In this document: positions 32,616-41,860 of the stretch, piece after piece
Layout of the letters: every line of letters starts with the position of its first letter
Numbering within the stretch: the first letter of the stretch is position 1
Source of the DNA: Paratinospora sagittata
Taxonomy: Eukaryota > Streptophyta > Magnoliopsida > Ranunculales > Menispermaceae
Reading direction: 5' to 3'
Assembly: GCA_035771175.1 (NCBI GenBank)
Contig: CM069608.1
Location: 13,358,019-13,422,018 of the forward strand
DNA: 64,000 nt
The notes under the pieces: generated by a model
Databases searched by the model: none
What the model saw: the letters and a program-made list of their open reading frames with translations, nothing else
Told to the model about the DNA's origin: nothing
Program-made: the position numbers and the translations under genes

Positions 32616-34517
32616 TGGCCTTACAACTAAAAAAAAATTCTATTTCATCAATTTCTCCCCCACCAAACGAGCCGCAGAGCACTTAAGCTTGATGTCTCCT
32701 TCAAATATGCAACGTTTCATGGTTAAGAATAATAAAATATTGGCAGAATGTAAATGTTGGGAAGATGTGTAGGCCGGGTCGGGTATATGTCGGGTTGGAT
32801 AGATACCAACCCGTCTTGCTGACCCGACCTTTTGGGTTTTAGACTCAACCAACGGATCGGGTTCGGGCTTTTGATGGATTAGATTATACAGGGGTTGCTT
32901 TACCAGCTTTCCCATAATGGGTTTTGATTCTCTTTGATTGAGAATCAGTTGGGAATGTTAAATAAGAATGTTCGAGTCAAATTAATTGTGGAATATTTCT
33001 AGTTAACTTATGTTGATTTTGCAAATCAATCTCTCTCTTTCTATATATATACATATATATCTATAGGCTGGAATAAGTAGTTGGGGGTTTAAGTGAACCC
33101 ATCTCAGCAGGAAAATGTTGTTAAGTACCTAGAAATCTGATTTGAATGGTTCAATTATAAGTTTATTATGTTAGAAACAAAAGAATTTGTATATAGATGA
33201 TGAAATTCATATCTATGTAATTTAGATGTGGCATCTCATTTGAATAGATATTGTTGGAAATGATTTTATATGATTGGAATAGGTGTTAAACACCTAATTT
33301 GGATATTAAAATGGAATTATATGCTAATTTAGTAAGAAATTGGTTCATATCACGTAAATGAGTTAGATAATTGGTTATATGGTGTTGGACTACCTAAGAG
33401 ACATGGTTTTATGAATGTGGTGCGGTGTATGATGTTAATGAAAGTAAATAATATGTAATTAGCAACTTAAGGAACTCGAGAAGTGTGGCACATAGAGTGT
33501 GGTGATTATAGTATTGTTAGGCTTGTTGTGAGTATTTCTCACTTTTTTCTCTCATATGCTCTTAGGAACCTTAGAAGCAATAAAACTCTATTCTCATGTC
33601 CCATTAAATTTTGACCTCCCTTCGAAAATCAAATCCTATGTGAACTTCATTGAACTATCAAACTTGTTTGAGGCTATTACCTTCAATTCATAAGGTGTTT
33701 TCCCTTTCCAACCACTTAAAGTGTGTCCAAAGATGCTTCTAAGAACTCTCGGATGCAAGAAAACCTCGCTCTCATGCCCCAAAAGAGTTTCGTGCAAAAA
33801 GTTTTAAAGAAGTGTTTGAAAATTTTTAAATGAAAAAGAATTATGAATTGAAAAAAAATTCACTTGAAAGCACATTTTGTCTTCCTTTCTTAGGCAAGGT
33901 TTTCAATTTTGCAACATATACTCTAAAACAAAAGTTAGGGTTTTTAGGGAACAAAACAAGAAACACGACCCCACTCATATTTAATTTTAAACGCTATTTT
34001 TTTAATTCAATGAACGCCTAAAAGCGTCTTTAGACAAAATGCCATTAGCATAAGTAAGGTTTGTACTGAAGGGCTTTCTATGTGGCGGAAAAAACACCTC
34101 AGTCAACTGTCAAGGTAGATAGTTACTATTGAAACTTTGTTATGTTTTTTAATATTTTTAAAACTAAGGTATTTTGGATAATATTTTATATTAGTTGGCC
34201 AATCACCTTCAAACCCGAGTTAAAAGAGTATAAAAGGTGGGTTAAACTAGAAACACCATATATTTTCATTTCAAAATACTCGTGCTCTAGCTTGGTTGAA
34301 GCTTAACGCCCTTAATTTTCCTCTTAAATTTACATTCATAACCATCTTTATTTATATTCAACAACAATTCATAACTATCATTCGATTCAACAACAATAAA
34401 ACAAGTTTAACAATTACGGTAAAAATATAAAAAAAATTGTGCAAAAAGGGATAAAATTGGTTTACGGAGTTTCTAAACGAGTATAGAAGAATACTTACTG
34501 TCTCTTTCTTAAATTGG
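32616..34517. other. Non-coding region with a hAT-like scrap
   Basis: A GGGTCGGGT / CAACCCG-rich patch at 32770-32890 resembles the body of the hAT-like repeats. At 33560-33800 two degenerate phrases (CTCTATTCTCATGTCCCATT; CCTCGCTCTCATGCCCC) recall the repeat unit of the nearby arrays. GCGTCTTTAGACAAAATGCC at 34023 and a GTGGCGGAAAAAAC phrase at 34083 recall the inner end of the terminal repeat at 34600-34690. No gene is seen. Confidence 0.4.
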
Positions 34518-34700
34518 GTCAGGTACGAGGGGTTTTTGACTTAATTAATATAATTAATTAAAATTATGACCCTAATACTAAAATTTTTAAAATTATGATC
34601 CATATACCCAACATTTAACAGTGCTTTTTTCACGTAGGCACGGATTGAATTTTTTTTTTTTTTACCACGTAGAAGACGCCTTTAGTTCAAATATATATAT
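34518..34700 (+). repeat. Terminal inverted repeat, left copy
   Basis: The outer 95 bp align almost without gaps to the right copy. The inner part shares a long T-run, CCACGTAGAAGACGCC (right: CCACGTCGAAGGCGTC) and TTTAGTTCAAAT. An AT microsatellite (34692-34713) follows. Confidence 0.75.
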
Positions 34701-34734
34701 ATATATATATATATTTAGAGTAAGAAATTTTTAG

Positions 34735-36670
34735 GCCACAGCCAATACGTGAGATTTTTTTCCCGACCGACACTTAGAGCGAGTCCCAATACCCTCTCAG
34801 GGACCCCCAAAACTGACGGAACCCCACTCCTATGCCCCGGTGAATTTTTCACCCCCAACCGAAACTTTTAGTTTAAATAAACTAAATAGACTTAGAAAAC
34901 GTGTTAGAGGCAACCGGGACCAATCCGCTGGATTTTTTTTTTCGTCCAACACTTTGAGCAAGTCTTAATACCCTCCCACGGACCTCTAGAACCGGAACCC
35001 CACCCCCATGCCCTGGTGAATTTTTCACTCCCAACTAGAAGTTTTAGTTTAAATGAATTAAATAAACTTAGAAAATACATTTGAGGCAACCGGGACCAAT
35101 CCGCCGAGTTTTTTTTTCGTCCAACACTTTGAGCGAGTCCCAATACCCTCCCACAGACCCCCGGAACTGACAGAACCCCGCTCTCATGCCCTGATGAACT
35201 TTTCACCCCCCAACTGGAATTTTTAGTTCAAATTAACTAAATTGACTTAGAAAATGCGTTTGAGGCAACCAGGACCAATCCGCCGGCTTTTTTTTTTCGT
35301 CTGACACTTGGAGTGAGTCCCAATACATTCCCACGGACCCCCAGAATAGACGGGACCCCGCTCCCATGCCCCGGTGAATTTTTCACCCCCAACCGGAATT
35401 TTTAGTTCAAATTAACTAAACTGACTTAGAAATTGCGTTTGAGGCAACCGAGACCAATCCGTCAGTTTTTTTTTTCATCCAACACTTTGAGCGAGTCCCA
35501 ATACCCTCCCATGAACCCCCGGAACTGACAGAACCCTGCTCCTATGCCCCGGTGAAATTTTTACCCCCAACCGGAAGTTTTAGTTTAAATGAACTAAATA
35601 GACTTAGAAAACACGTTTGAGGCAACTGGGACCAATCCGCCAGGTTTGCTTTTCATCCAACACTTTGAGGGAGTCCCAATACCCTCCCACGGACCCCCGG
35701 AATCGACGGGAACCCCCTCCCATGCCCTGGAGAATTTTTCACCCTCGAACCGGAACTTTTAGTTCAAATTAACTAAATTGACTTAGAAAATGCGTTTGAG
35801 GCAACCGGGACCAATCCGTTGGCTTTTTTTTTTGTCAAACACTTTGAGCGAGTTCCAATACCCTCCCACGGACCCCCAGAACCCCGCTCCCATGCCTTGG
35901 TAAATTTTTCACCCCCAACCAACAATTTTAGTTTAAATGAACTAAATAGACTTAAAAAACATGTTTGAGGCAACTGGGACCAATCCGCCGATTTTTTTTT
36001 TCATCCAACACTTTGAGGGTGTCCCAATACCCTCCCACCAATCCCCGAAATAGACGGAACCCCGCTCCCATGCCTCGGTAAATTTTTCACCCCCCAACCG
36101 AAACTTTTAGTTCAAATTAACTAAATTAACTTAGAAAATGCGTTTGAGGCAACCGGGACCAATCCGCCAGGGTTTTTTTTTATCCAACACTTTGAGCGAG
36201 TCCCAATAGCCTCCCTTGGACCTCGAAACTGACGAAACCTCGCTCCCATGCCTGGTGAATTTTTGACCCCCCAACCAAAACTTTTAGTTCAAATTAGCTA
36301 AATTGACTCAAAAAACACTTTTGACTCAACCGTAGCCAATCCGTCGGGATTTTTTTTCGTCCAACACTTTGTGTGAGTCCCAATACCCTCCCAGAGACCC
36401 TCGGAACCCCTTTCCCATGCCCTAGTGAAGTTTTCAGCCCCAACCGGAGGTTTTAGTTTAAATGAACGAAATAAACTTAGAAAACGCGTTTAAGGCAACT
36501 AGGACCAATCCGCTGGGTTTTTTATTTCGTCCAACACTTTGAGCGAGTCTCATTACCCTCCCACGGACCCCCGGAACCGACAGAACCCCTCTCCCATGCC
36601 CCGGTGAATTTTTCACCCCCCAACTGAAACTTTTAGTTGAAATTAGCTAAATTGACTTAGAAAACACCCT
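34735..36670 (-). repeat. Tandem array 1, about eleven units of 169-179 bp
   Basis: The phrase CAATCCG (first copy CAATACG) occurs at 34743, 34921, 35097, 35276, 35455, 35633, 35812, 35981, 36160, 36337 and 36506. Each unit has TGAATTTTTCACCCCCAACC, TTTTAGTTTAAATGAACTAA, GACTTAGAAAA, GTTTGAGGCAACCGGGACCA, a T-run, CGTCCAACACTTTGAGCGAG, CCCAATACCCTCCCACGGAC and CCCCGCTCCCATGCCCCGG. Units differ by many substitutions, so the array is not freshly amplified. Short open frames inside it are repeat translations and are not genes. Confidence 0.95.
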
Positions 36671-36869
36671 TAGAATGTTAAGAACCAATATGTTTGTATT
36701 AATAAAGGAATGTGAAGCATAAAAACCTATTAAAAAGTGTATTACTTCAAAATGTTCCAAAACAAGTTGTAATTCTTACATCAAAAGGATTCATTACATA
36801 TTTTTCTACATATGAACTTATATCATAAAAGAACCTATACCATGATATAAAAAATGTGTCGTCAATCGG
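36671..36869. other. Spacer between array 1 and the PMD pseudogene
   Basis: AT-rich sequence, probably the 3' UTR of the PMD gene, which is transcribed toward the array. Confidence 0.4.
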
Positions 36870-38838
36870 TGCCATATATTGGCCATTTATGTCGTTTGTT
36901 GAGGCGCAAATGAGCTATAGTGTATTGTTGCAATGGGGGTTGCACTGGAGGATGAACATCATCTGAACCGTGATCATGATAGGAGAGCTCATCATGTGTC
37001 TCCATAATAGCTTTTGGCATAGGTGCAAGTCCTCGCCTAGGTGCTCGCCTACCTCTTCCTCCCCAATATTCTACTTGCCCCCAACCCTTGTCTGGGTCCT
37101 CACCCGGCTCATCATGTCTTTCTATAATCCCCTATGGCAGCCCTTCTTCAAATGGCATAGGGACCCCAACAGGTGTAGTTGTGTCGAATAACACAAAAAG
37201 GATCTTGATGTGAGGTTGAAGCGTGAACATCCACGAATGAATAAGGGCCGGTGGTAAGGGTAATGAAACTCTGGTGAAATGTGGACGATGGTTCTTCTGT
37301 AGTTCCCACCCTCAACAGATGCTCCAAGTACGCCGTTTGCAATGCAATCATTGAAGTCTGGTCAATCTGCCTCAAGGCAGATACGTCATTAGTCTGACTG
37401 TGCAAGTGGACCTGAGCTAAGTTGAAAGCCTGAAATTTTTTTTACCTAAGTTAAATTAAAAGACAATTACAAATAATTTTAAAAACATAAGAAGCAAAAT
37501 GCATGTTCTCACCAAGTAGTCAATGGTTACTTCGGTTACGGTCATATACTTTCGCATTATCGACTGATACCATATCATGTACAGGTCATAATAATCGAGG
37601 GTTGACGATGCATGAATCTGGTAGGCGCCACCCTCGGCCAAGGTTTCCTTCTGTTTGTCCCATTAAGCAACATAATGTTTATGGATCACTAGCCAATTAG
37701 CATCGGCCTGTCCTCTCATGTCGTAATCATGGAGATTGAGTCTTGTGTTGCATGGCTTAGGAATTGTTTGTCTCATTCCAAACTGCCGCAACACTTGATC
37801 AGGTCGGCGTAGCTCGACTATGGAGAAACAAATCAATGGTGACATAGTCCGCCATATGTGTCTTCCACGATGACAGTACTCAGGTAATTCATTGATTAAT
37901 TCATCAGAATATGGTGTCCATATCACCTGAATAATTGTATACTAGTGTCAGTGGTGATATGCAACAAAATTATAATAAGTTAACTATGATCATCAATTCT
38001 TCAATGAAATTTACCTGTTGAGGAGTTTGCATTTCCAGAATCTCTCGATATTTATGCAAGACATGCATTGGGACCTGGGTGGTAACGAGAATGTTTCTCC
38101 ATCTACAAAATAAATAGAGAAAGCAATTCAATGATATAAATATATAATGTTATATTTATAACACGAAAAATAAAGGCTACTTTCAATTTACCTATATCCT
38201 AATGAAGGTGGCAGCAATAGATGTGCATGCGGGCCAGTTGGATCAACATGAGTACTGTCGAGCTTTTGTGGAGCTAAAAAGGGAAATCGGTCCCATGCCC
38301 ACAATTGCAATGGAATAAGGGCCCCTGAGACACCTTGCTTCTCAAAATCAACCGTACGACACATTTGACGATATGGCCATGCCAAGGTCACAATCCCCCA
38401 CGCGTAAGTACCAGCCACATCAAAATTTGCAAGTAAAGGTAGGAAGCACAAATGTACCAAGTTGTTTGATTGATCTGAGAATAAGCATCTCCCAATTAGT
38501 TGCAAGACGTACACTCGTGCATACCTTTCAATTTGAATCTCTGTGGCATGCTCAGGCAATGATGGCACTCTATTTCTAAGTGTGGATAACTTCAGTCTAC
38601 CCCTACGTCAATCATTCCCCTGTGGGGTCAATCCAAATAACTTAAGACAAACCTCATCATAGTCTATGTCGGTAGATCCACTCACGGGGAGATCATCAAC
38701 TGGTAGATCGAATAGAATCTCCACATCTTGTAGAGTGATGGTCGCCTCACCGGGGGGGGGGGGGGTGAAAAATTCACCGGGGCATGAGAGCGGGGTTCCG
38801 TCGGTTCCGAGGGTCCGTGGGAGGGTATTGGGACTCAC
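36870..38838 (-). pseudogene. Plant mobile domain (PMD) protein gene, decayed
   Basis: The minus strand reads as several exons. Exon a (about 38765-38192) has GEATITLQDVEILFDLPVD, an in-frame TGA at 38608, RYARVYVLQLIGRCLFSD, LLANFDVAGTYAWGIVTLAW and LIPLQLWAWDRFPF, with donor GTAAAT. Exon b is 38102-38015 (WRNILVTTQVPMHVLHKYRE). Exon c starts at 37926 (VIWTPYSDELINELPEYC, VLRQFGMRQTIP) with an in-frame TAA at 37663, then TLDYYDLYMIWY. The last exon starts at 37416 (QVHLHSQTNDVSALRQIDQT) and has an Arg/Gly-rich tail to about 36870. All introns keep GT-AG. These are hallmarks of the aminotransferase-like PMD family (MAIN/MAIL1, PP7-like). The N terminus is replaced by repeat array. The role in the element is unknown. 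Confidence 0.85.
38752..38765 (+). repeat. G14 tract at the array/gene junction
   Basis: A run of fourteen Gs joins the PMD coding sequence (GCCTCACC) to the first array unit (TGAAAAATTCACC). Array units normally have three to six Gs here. Confidence 0.9.
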
Positions 38839-41040
38839 TCCAAGTGTTGGACGAAAAAAAAACCAGGCGGATTGGTCTTGGTTGCCTCAAACGCGTTTTC
38901 TAAGTCAATTTAATTCATTTAAACTAAAAGTTCCGGTTGAGGGGGTGAAAAATTCACCGGGCTATGGGAGAGGGGTTCCGTCGATTCCTGGGGTTCGTGG
39001 GAGGGTATTGAGACTCGTTCCAAGTGTTGGACGAAAAAAAACCTGGCGGATTGGCCGCGATTGAGTCAAAAGGGTTTTCTAAGTCAATTTAGTTAATTTC
39101 AACTAAAAGTTCCGGTTAGGGGGTGAGAAATTCACCGGGGTATGGGAGCAAGGTTCCGTAGGTTCCGGGGGGTCCCGGGTGGGTATTGGGACTTGCTCCT
39201 CCAAGTGTCGGATGAAAAAAAAACCTGGTAGATTGGGCGGGGTTGAGTCAAAAGGGTTTTCTAAGTAAATTTTATTTTCTTGAACTAAAAGTTTCGGTTG
39301 GGGTGTGAAAAATTCACCGAGGCATTAGAGTGGGGTTTCGTCGGTTCCGGAGGTCTGTGAGAGGGTATTGGGACTCTCTCAAAGTGTTGGACGGAAAAAA
39401 ATTGGGCGGATTGGTCCCGATTTCTTCAAACGCGTTTTCTAAGTCTATTTAGTTCATTTAAACTAAAAGTTCCAGTTGGGGGTAAAAAATTCACTAGGGC
39501 ATGGGACCGGGATTCTGTCAATTTTGGGGGTCCGTGGGAAGGTATTGGGACTTGATCCAAGTGTTGGACGAAAAAAAAACCCGACGGATTGGCCGTGGTT
39601 AAGTCAAAAGGGTTTTCTAAGTCAATTTAGTTAATTTGAACTAAAAGTTTCGGTTGGTGGGTGAAAAATTCACTAGGGCATGGGAGCGGGGTTTCGTCAG
39701 TTCCGAGGGTCCCTGAGAGGGTATTGGGACTCGCTCCAAGTGTCAGACGAAAAAAAAACCCGGCGGATTGGCCATGGTTGAGTCAAAAGGGTTTTCTAAG
39801 TCAAGTTTGTTTATTTGAACTAATAGTTCCAATTGAGGGTGAAAAATTAACCGGGCTATGGGAGAGGGGTTCCGTCGGTTCCGGGGGTCCATGGGAGGGT
39901 ATTGAGACTGGCTCCAAGTGTTGGACGAAAAAAAAACCCGGCGGATTGGGCGCGGTTGAGTCAAAAGGGTTTTCTAAGTCAATTTAGTTAATTTGAACTA
40001 AAAGTTTCGGTTGGGGGGTGAAAAATTCACCGGGGCATGGGAGCAAGGCTCCGTCAGTTCCGGGGGGGTCCCTAGGTGGGTATTGGGACTTGCTCCAAGT
40101 GTCGGATGAAAAAAAACCCGGGCGGATTGGGCGCGGTTGAGTCAAAAGGGTTTTCTAAGTAAATTTTATTTTTTTGAACTAAAAGTTTCGGTTGGAGGGT
40201 GAAAAATTCACCGGGGCATGAGAGTGGGGTTTCGTCGGTTCCAGAGGTCCGTGGGAGGGTATTGAGACTCGCTCAAAGAGTTGGACGAAAAAAAATCGGG
40301 CGGATTGGTCCCGATTGCTTCAAATGCGTTTTCTAAGTCTATTTAGTTCATTTAAACTAAAAATTCCAGTTGGGGGTGAAAAATTTACTAGGGCATGAGA
40401 GCGGGATTCTGTCGATTTTGGGGGTCAGTGGGAGGGTATTGGGACTCGTTCCAGGTGTTGGACTAAAAAAAAACCTGGCAGATTGGCCGTGGTTGAGTCA
40501 AAAGGGTTTTCTAAGTCAATTTAGTTAATTTGAACTAAAAGTTCCGGTTGGCGGGTGAAAAATTCACTGGGGCATGAGAGCGGGGTTCCGTCAGTTCTGA
40601 GGGTCTCTGGGAGGGTATTGGGACTCGCTCCAAGTATCGGACAAAAAAAAAAACTAGGCGGATTGGCCGCGGTTGAGTCAAAAGGGTTTTTTTAAGTCAA
40701 GTTTGTTTATTTGAACTAAAAGTTTCAGTTGAGGGTGAAAATTTCACCGAGCTATGAGAGCGGGGTTCAATCTGTTCCAGGGGTTTGTAGGAGGGTATTG
40801 AGATTGGCTCAAAGTATTGGACGGAAAAAAAATCAGGCGGATTGGTCCCGGTTGCCTCAAATACATTTTTTAAGTCTGTTTAGTTCATTTAAACTAAAAC
40901 TTCCGGGTTGGGGGAGGGTGAAAAATTCATCGGGGACTAGGAACGGGGTTTCGTTGGTTTCGGGGTCCTTGGAGAATATTGGGACTCGTTCTAAGTGTTT
41001 GTCGGGAAGAAAGAACTGTGGATTGGCTATGGTAGAAGAA
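38752..41040 (+). repeat. Tandem array 2, thirteen units of 178-182 bp, inverted to array 1
   Basis: The marker ATTGG (as GGCGGATTGG) recurs at 38871, 39050, 39232, 39410, 39588, 39767, 39945, 40126, 40304, 40482, 40662, 40841 and 41022. Units are the reverse complement of those at 34735-36670. Variants seem to alternate (endings CTTGGTTGCCTCAAACGCG and CGCGGTTGAGTCAAAAGGG), so the array may have grown by copying blocks of several units. Confidence 0.95.
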
Positions 41041-41084
41041 TTTCTTACTTTTTTTTTTAAAAAATTTACTGAAGACGTTTTCTC

Positions 41085-41320
41085 AAAAGACGCCTTTAGT
41101 TCAAATCGATATGAAGTGAAAAGACGCCTTCGACGTGGCGAAAAAAGAAAAAAAAAATTTGTATCTGCACCAACTTAAAAAATTTACTGCAGAAAGTTGG
41201 GTATATTGATCATAAATTTGAAAAACATGGTATTAGAGTCATAATTTTAATTAATTATACTAATCAAGTCAAAACCCCCAAGTACGAGCATGCTGTATTT
41301 TTTTTTAATATACCTGATTT
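41085..41320 (-). repeat. Terminal inverted repeat, right copy
   Basis: This is the counterpart of 34518-34700. It differs mainly by 24 extra bases (41289-41312 region) between TCAGGTA and the CGTAC block and by a duplicated GACGCCTT motif (41088 and 41123). Confidence 0.75.
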
Positions 41321-41382
41321 TCCCGCCACAAGGTTCAGGTCACAAAAGCAGAATGTCTATTCATTATCCAATTCAATTGTTA

Positions 41383-41655
41383 GGGCTTCTTTAGTGTGCG
41401 TGATTGGATGAGATAAAACTTTTTTAGTTCCAAGCTCATATTTGTCTGCCAATTAGAATGAAATAAAAAATAATCTCATCCTCATTTTTATCACATTGTA
41501 ATAGAATAAAATAATAATAATAATAAAAAATTATCCCATTATAATAAGTTTTATATTTTTTTATATTTTTATATTTTTTAATTATTTAATCTTATATTCT
41601 TTAATTCAATTCAATCTAATAAAATAATCTTTATCTTAACTGCCAAACAAACCCG
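41383..41655. mobile_element. MITE, copy 2, upstream of the AtuA-like gene
   Basis: This AT-rich element has inverted ends (TTAGTGTGCGTGATTGGATG at the left; right end on the minus strand GGGTTTGTTTGGCAGTTAAG) and a poly(A/T) centre (AATAATAATAATAATAAAAA). It is related to 32371-32615 in opposite orientation. It ends about 165 bp before the start codon at 41819, so it lies in the promoter region of that gene. Confidence 0.6.
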
Positions 41656-41818
41656 TCTTAATCCGCTTGGGGGTTGGACAAACTTTGATAATAATGATAT
41701 AATATACAATAATAACAAATATGAGAAAGGGCAAGGTTCCATGCAGGAAGACTGAATGTCCATCCCATATTCAATAAACTAATTGCTTACGAAGCTGTTC
41801 TAAAGGTAAAGGAGAAGA

Positions 41819-41860
41819 ATGGAGATCACGGAAGAATTGCATAATTGCGAGGTCAAGTTG
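41819..41860 (+). CDS. AtuA-like gene, exon 1 (coding)
   Basis: ATG at 41819 is followed by 14 codons and the donor GTGAGT at 41861. The start is chosen because the residues fit the family N terminus and the next exon opens in phase 0. Confidence 0.8.

Larger units (their letters stand above)
34518..41320. mobile_element. 6.8-kb PMD-gene element with inverted tandem-repeat arrays
   Basis: The outer ends are inverted repeats. 34518-34612 (GTCAGGTACGAGGGGTTTTT, TTAATTAAAATTATGACCCT, TATACCCAACATT) corresponds to the reverse complement of 41215-41320 (AATCAGGTA, a 24-bp insertion, CGTACTTGGGGGTTTTGACT, AATTATGACTCTAATACC, TATACCCAACTTT). Inside come a GACGCCTTTAGTTCAAAT motif on both sides, then two inverted arrays of about 178-bp repeats, then a minus-strand PMD pseudogene. 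PMD proteins are known passengers of plant Mutator-like and gypsy elements. A MULE is my best guess, but no transposase or 9-bp target duplication was found. Confidence 0.65.

Noticed and set aside
34904..35973. Open frames repeating phrases such as SVGRKK
   Set aside because: They are translations of the 178-bp tandem repeat; phase changes between units and no start or domain is shared.
34735..41040. The two arrays as a centromeric satellite or CRISPR-like array
   Set aside because: Unit length suits a satellite, but the arrays are short, inverted and tied to a gene and terminal repeats. There are no alternating repeats and spacers as in CRISPR.
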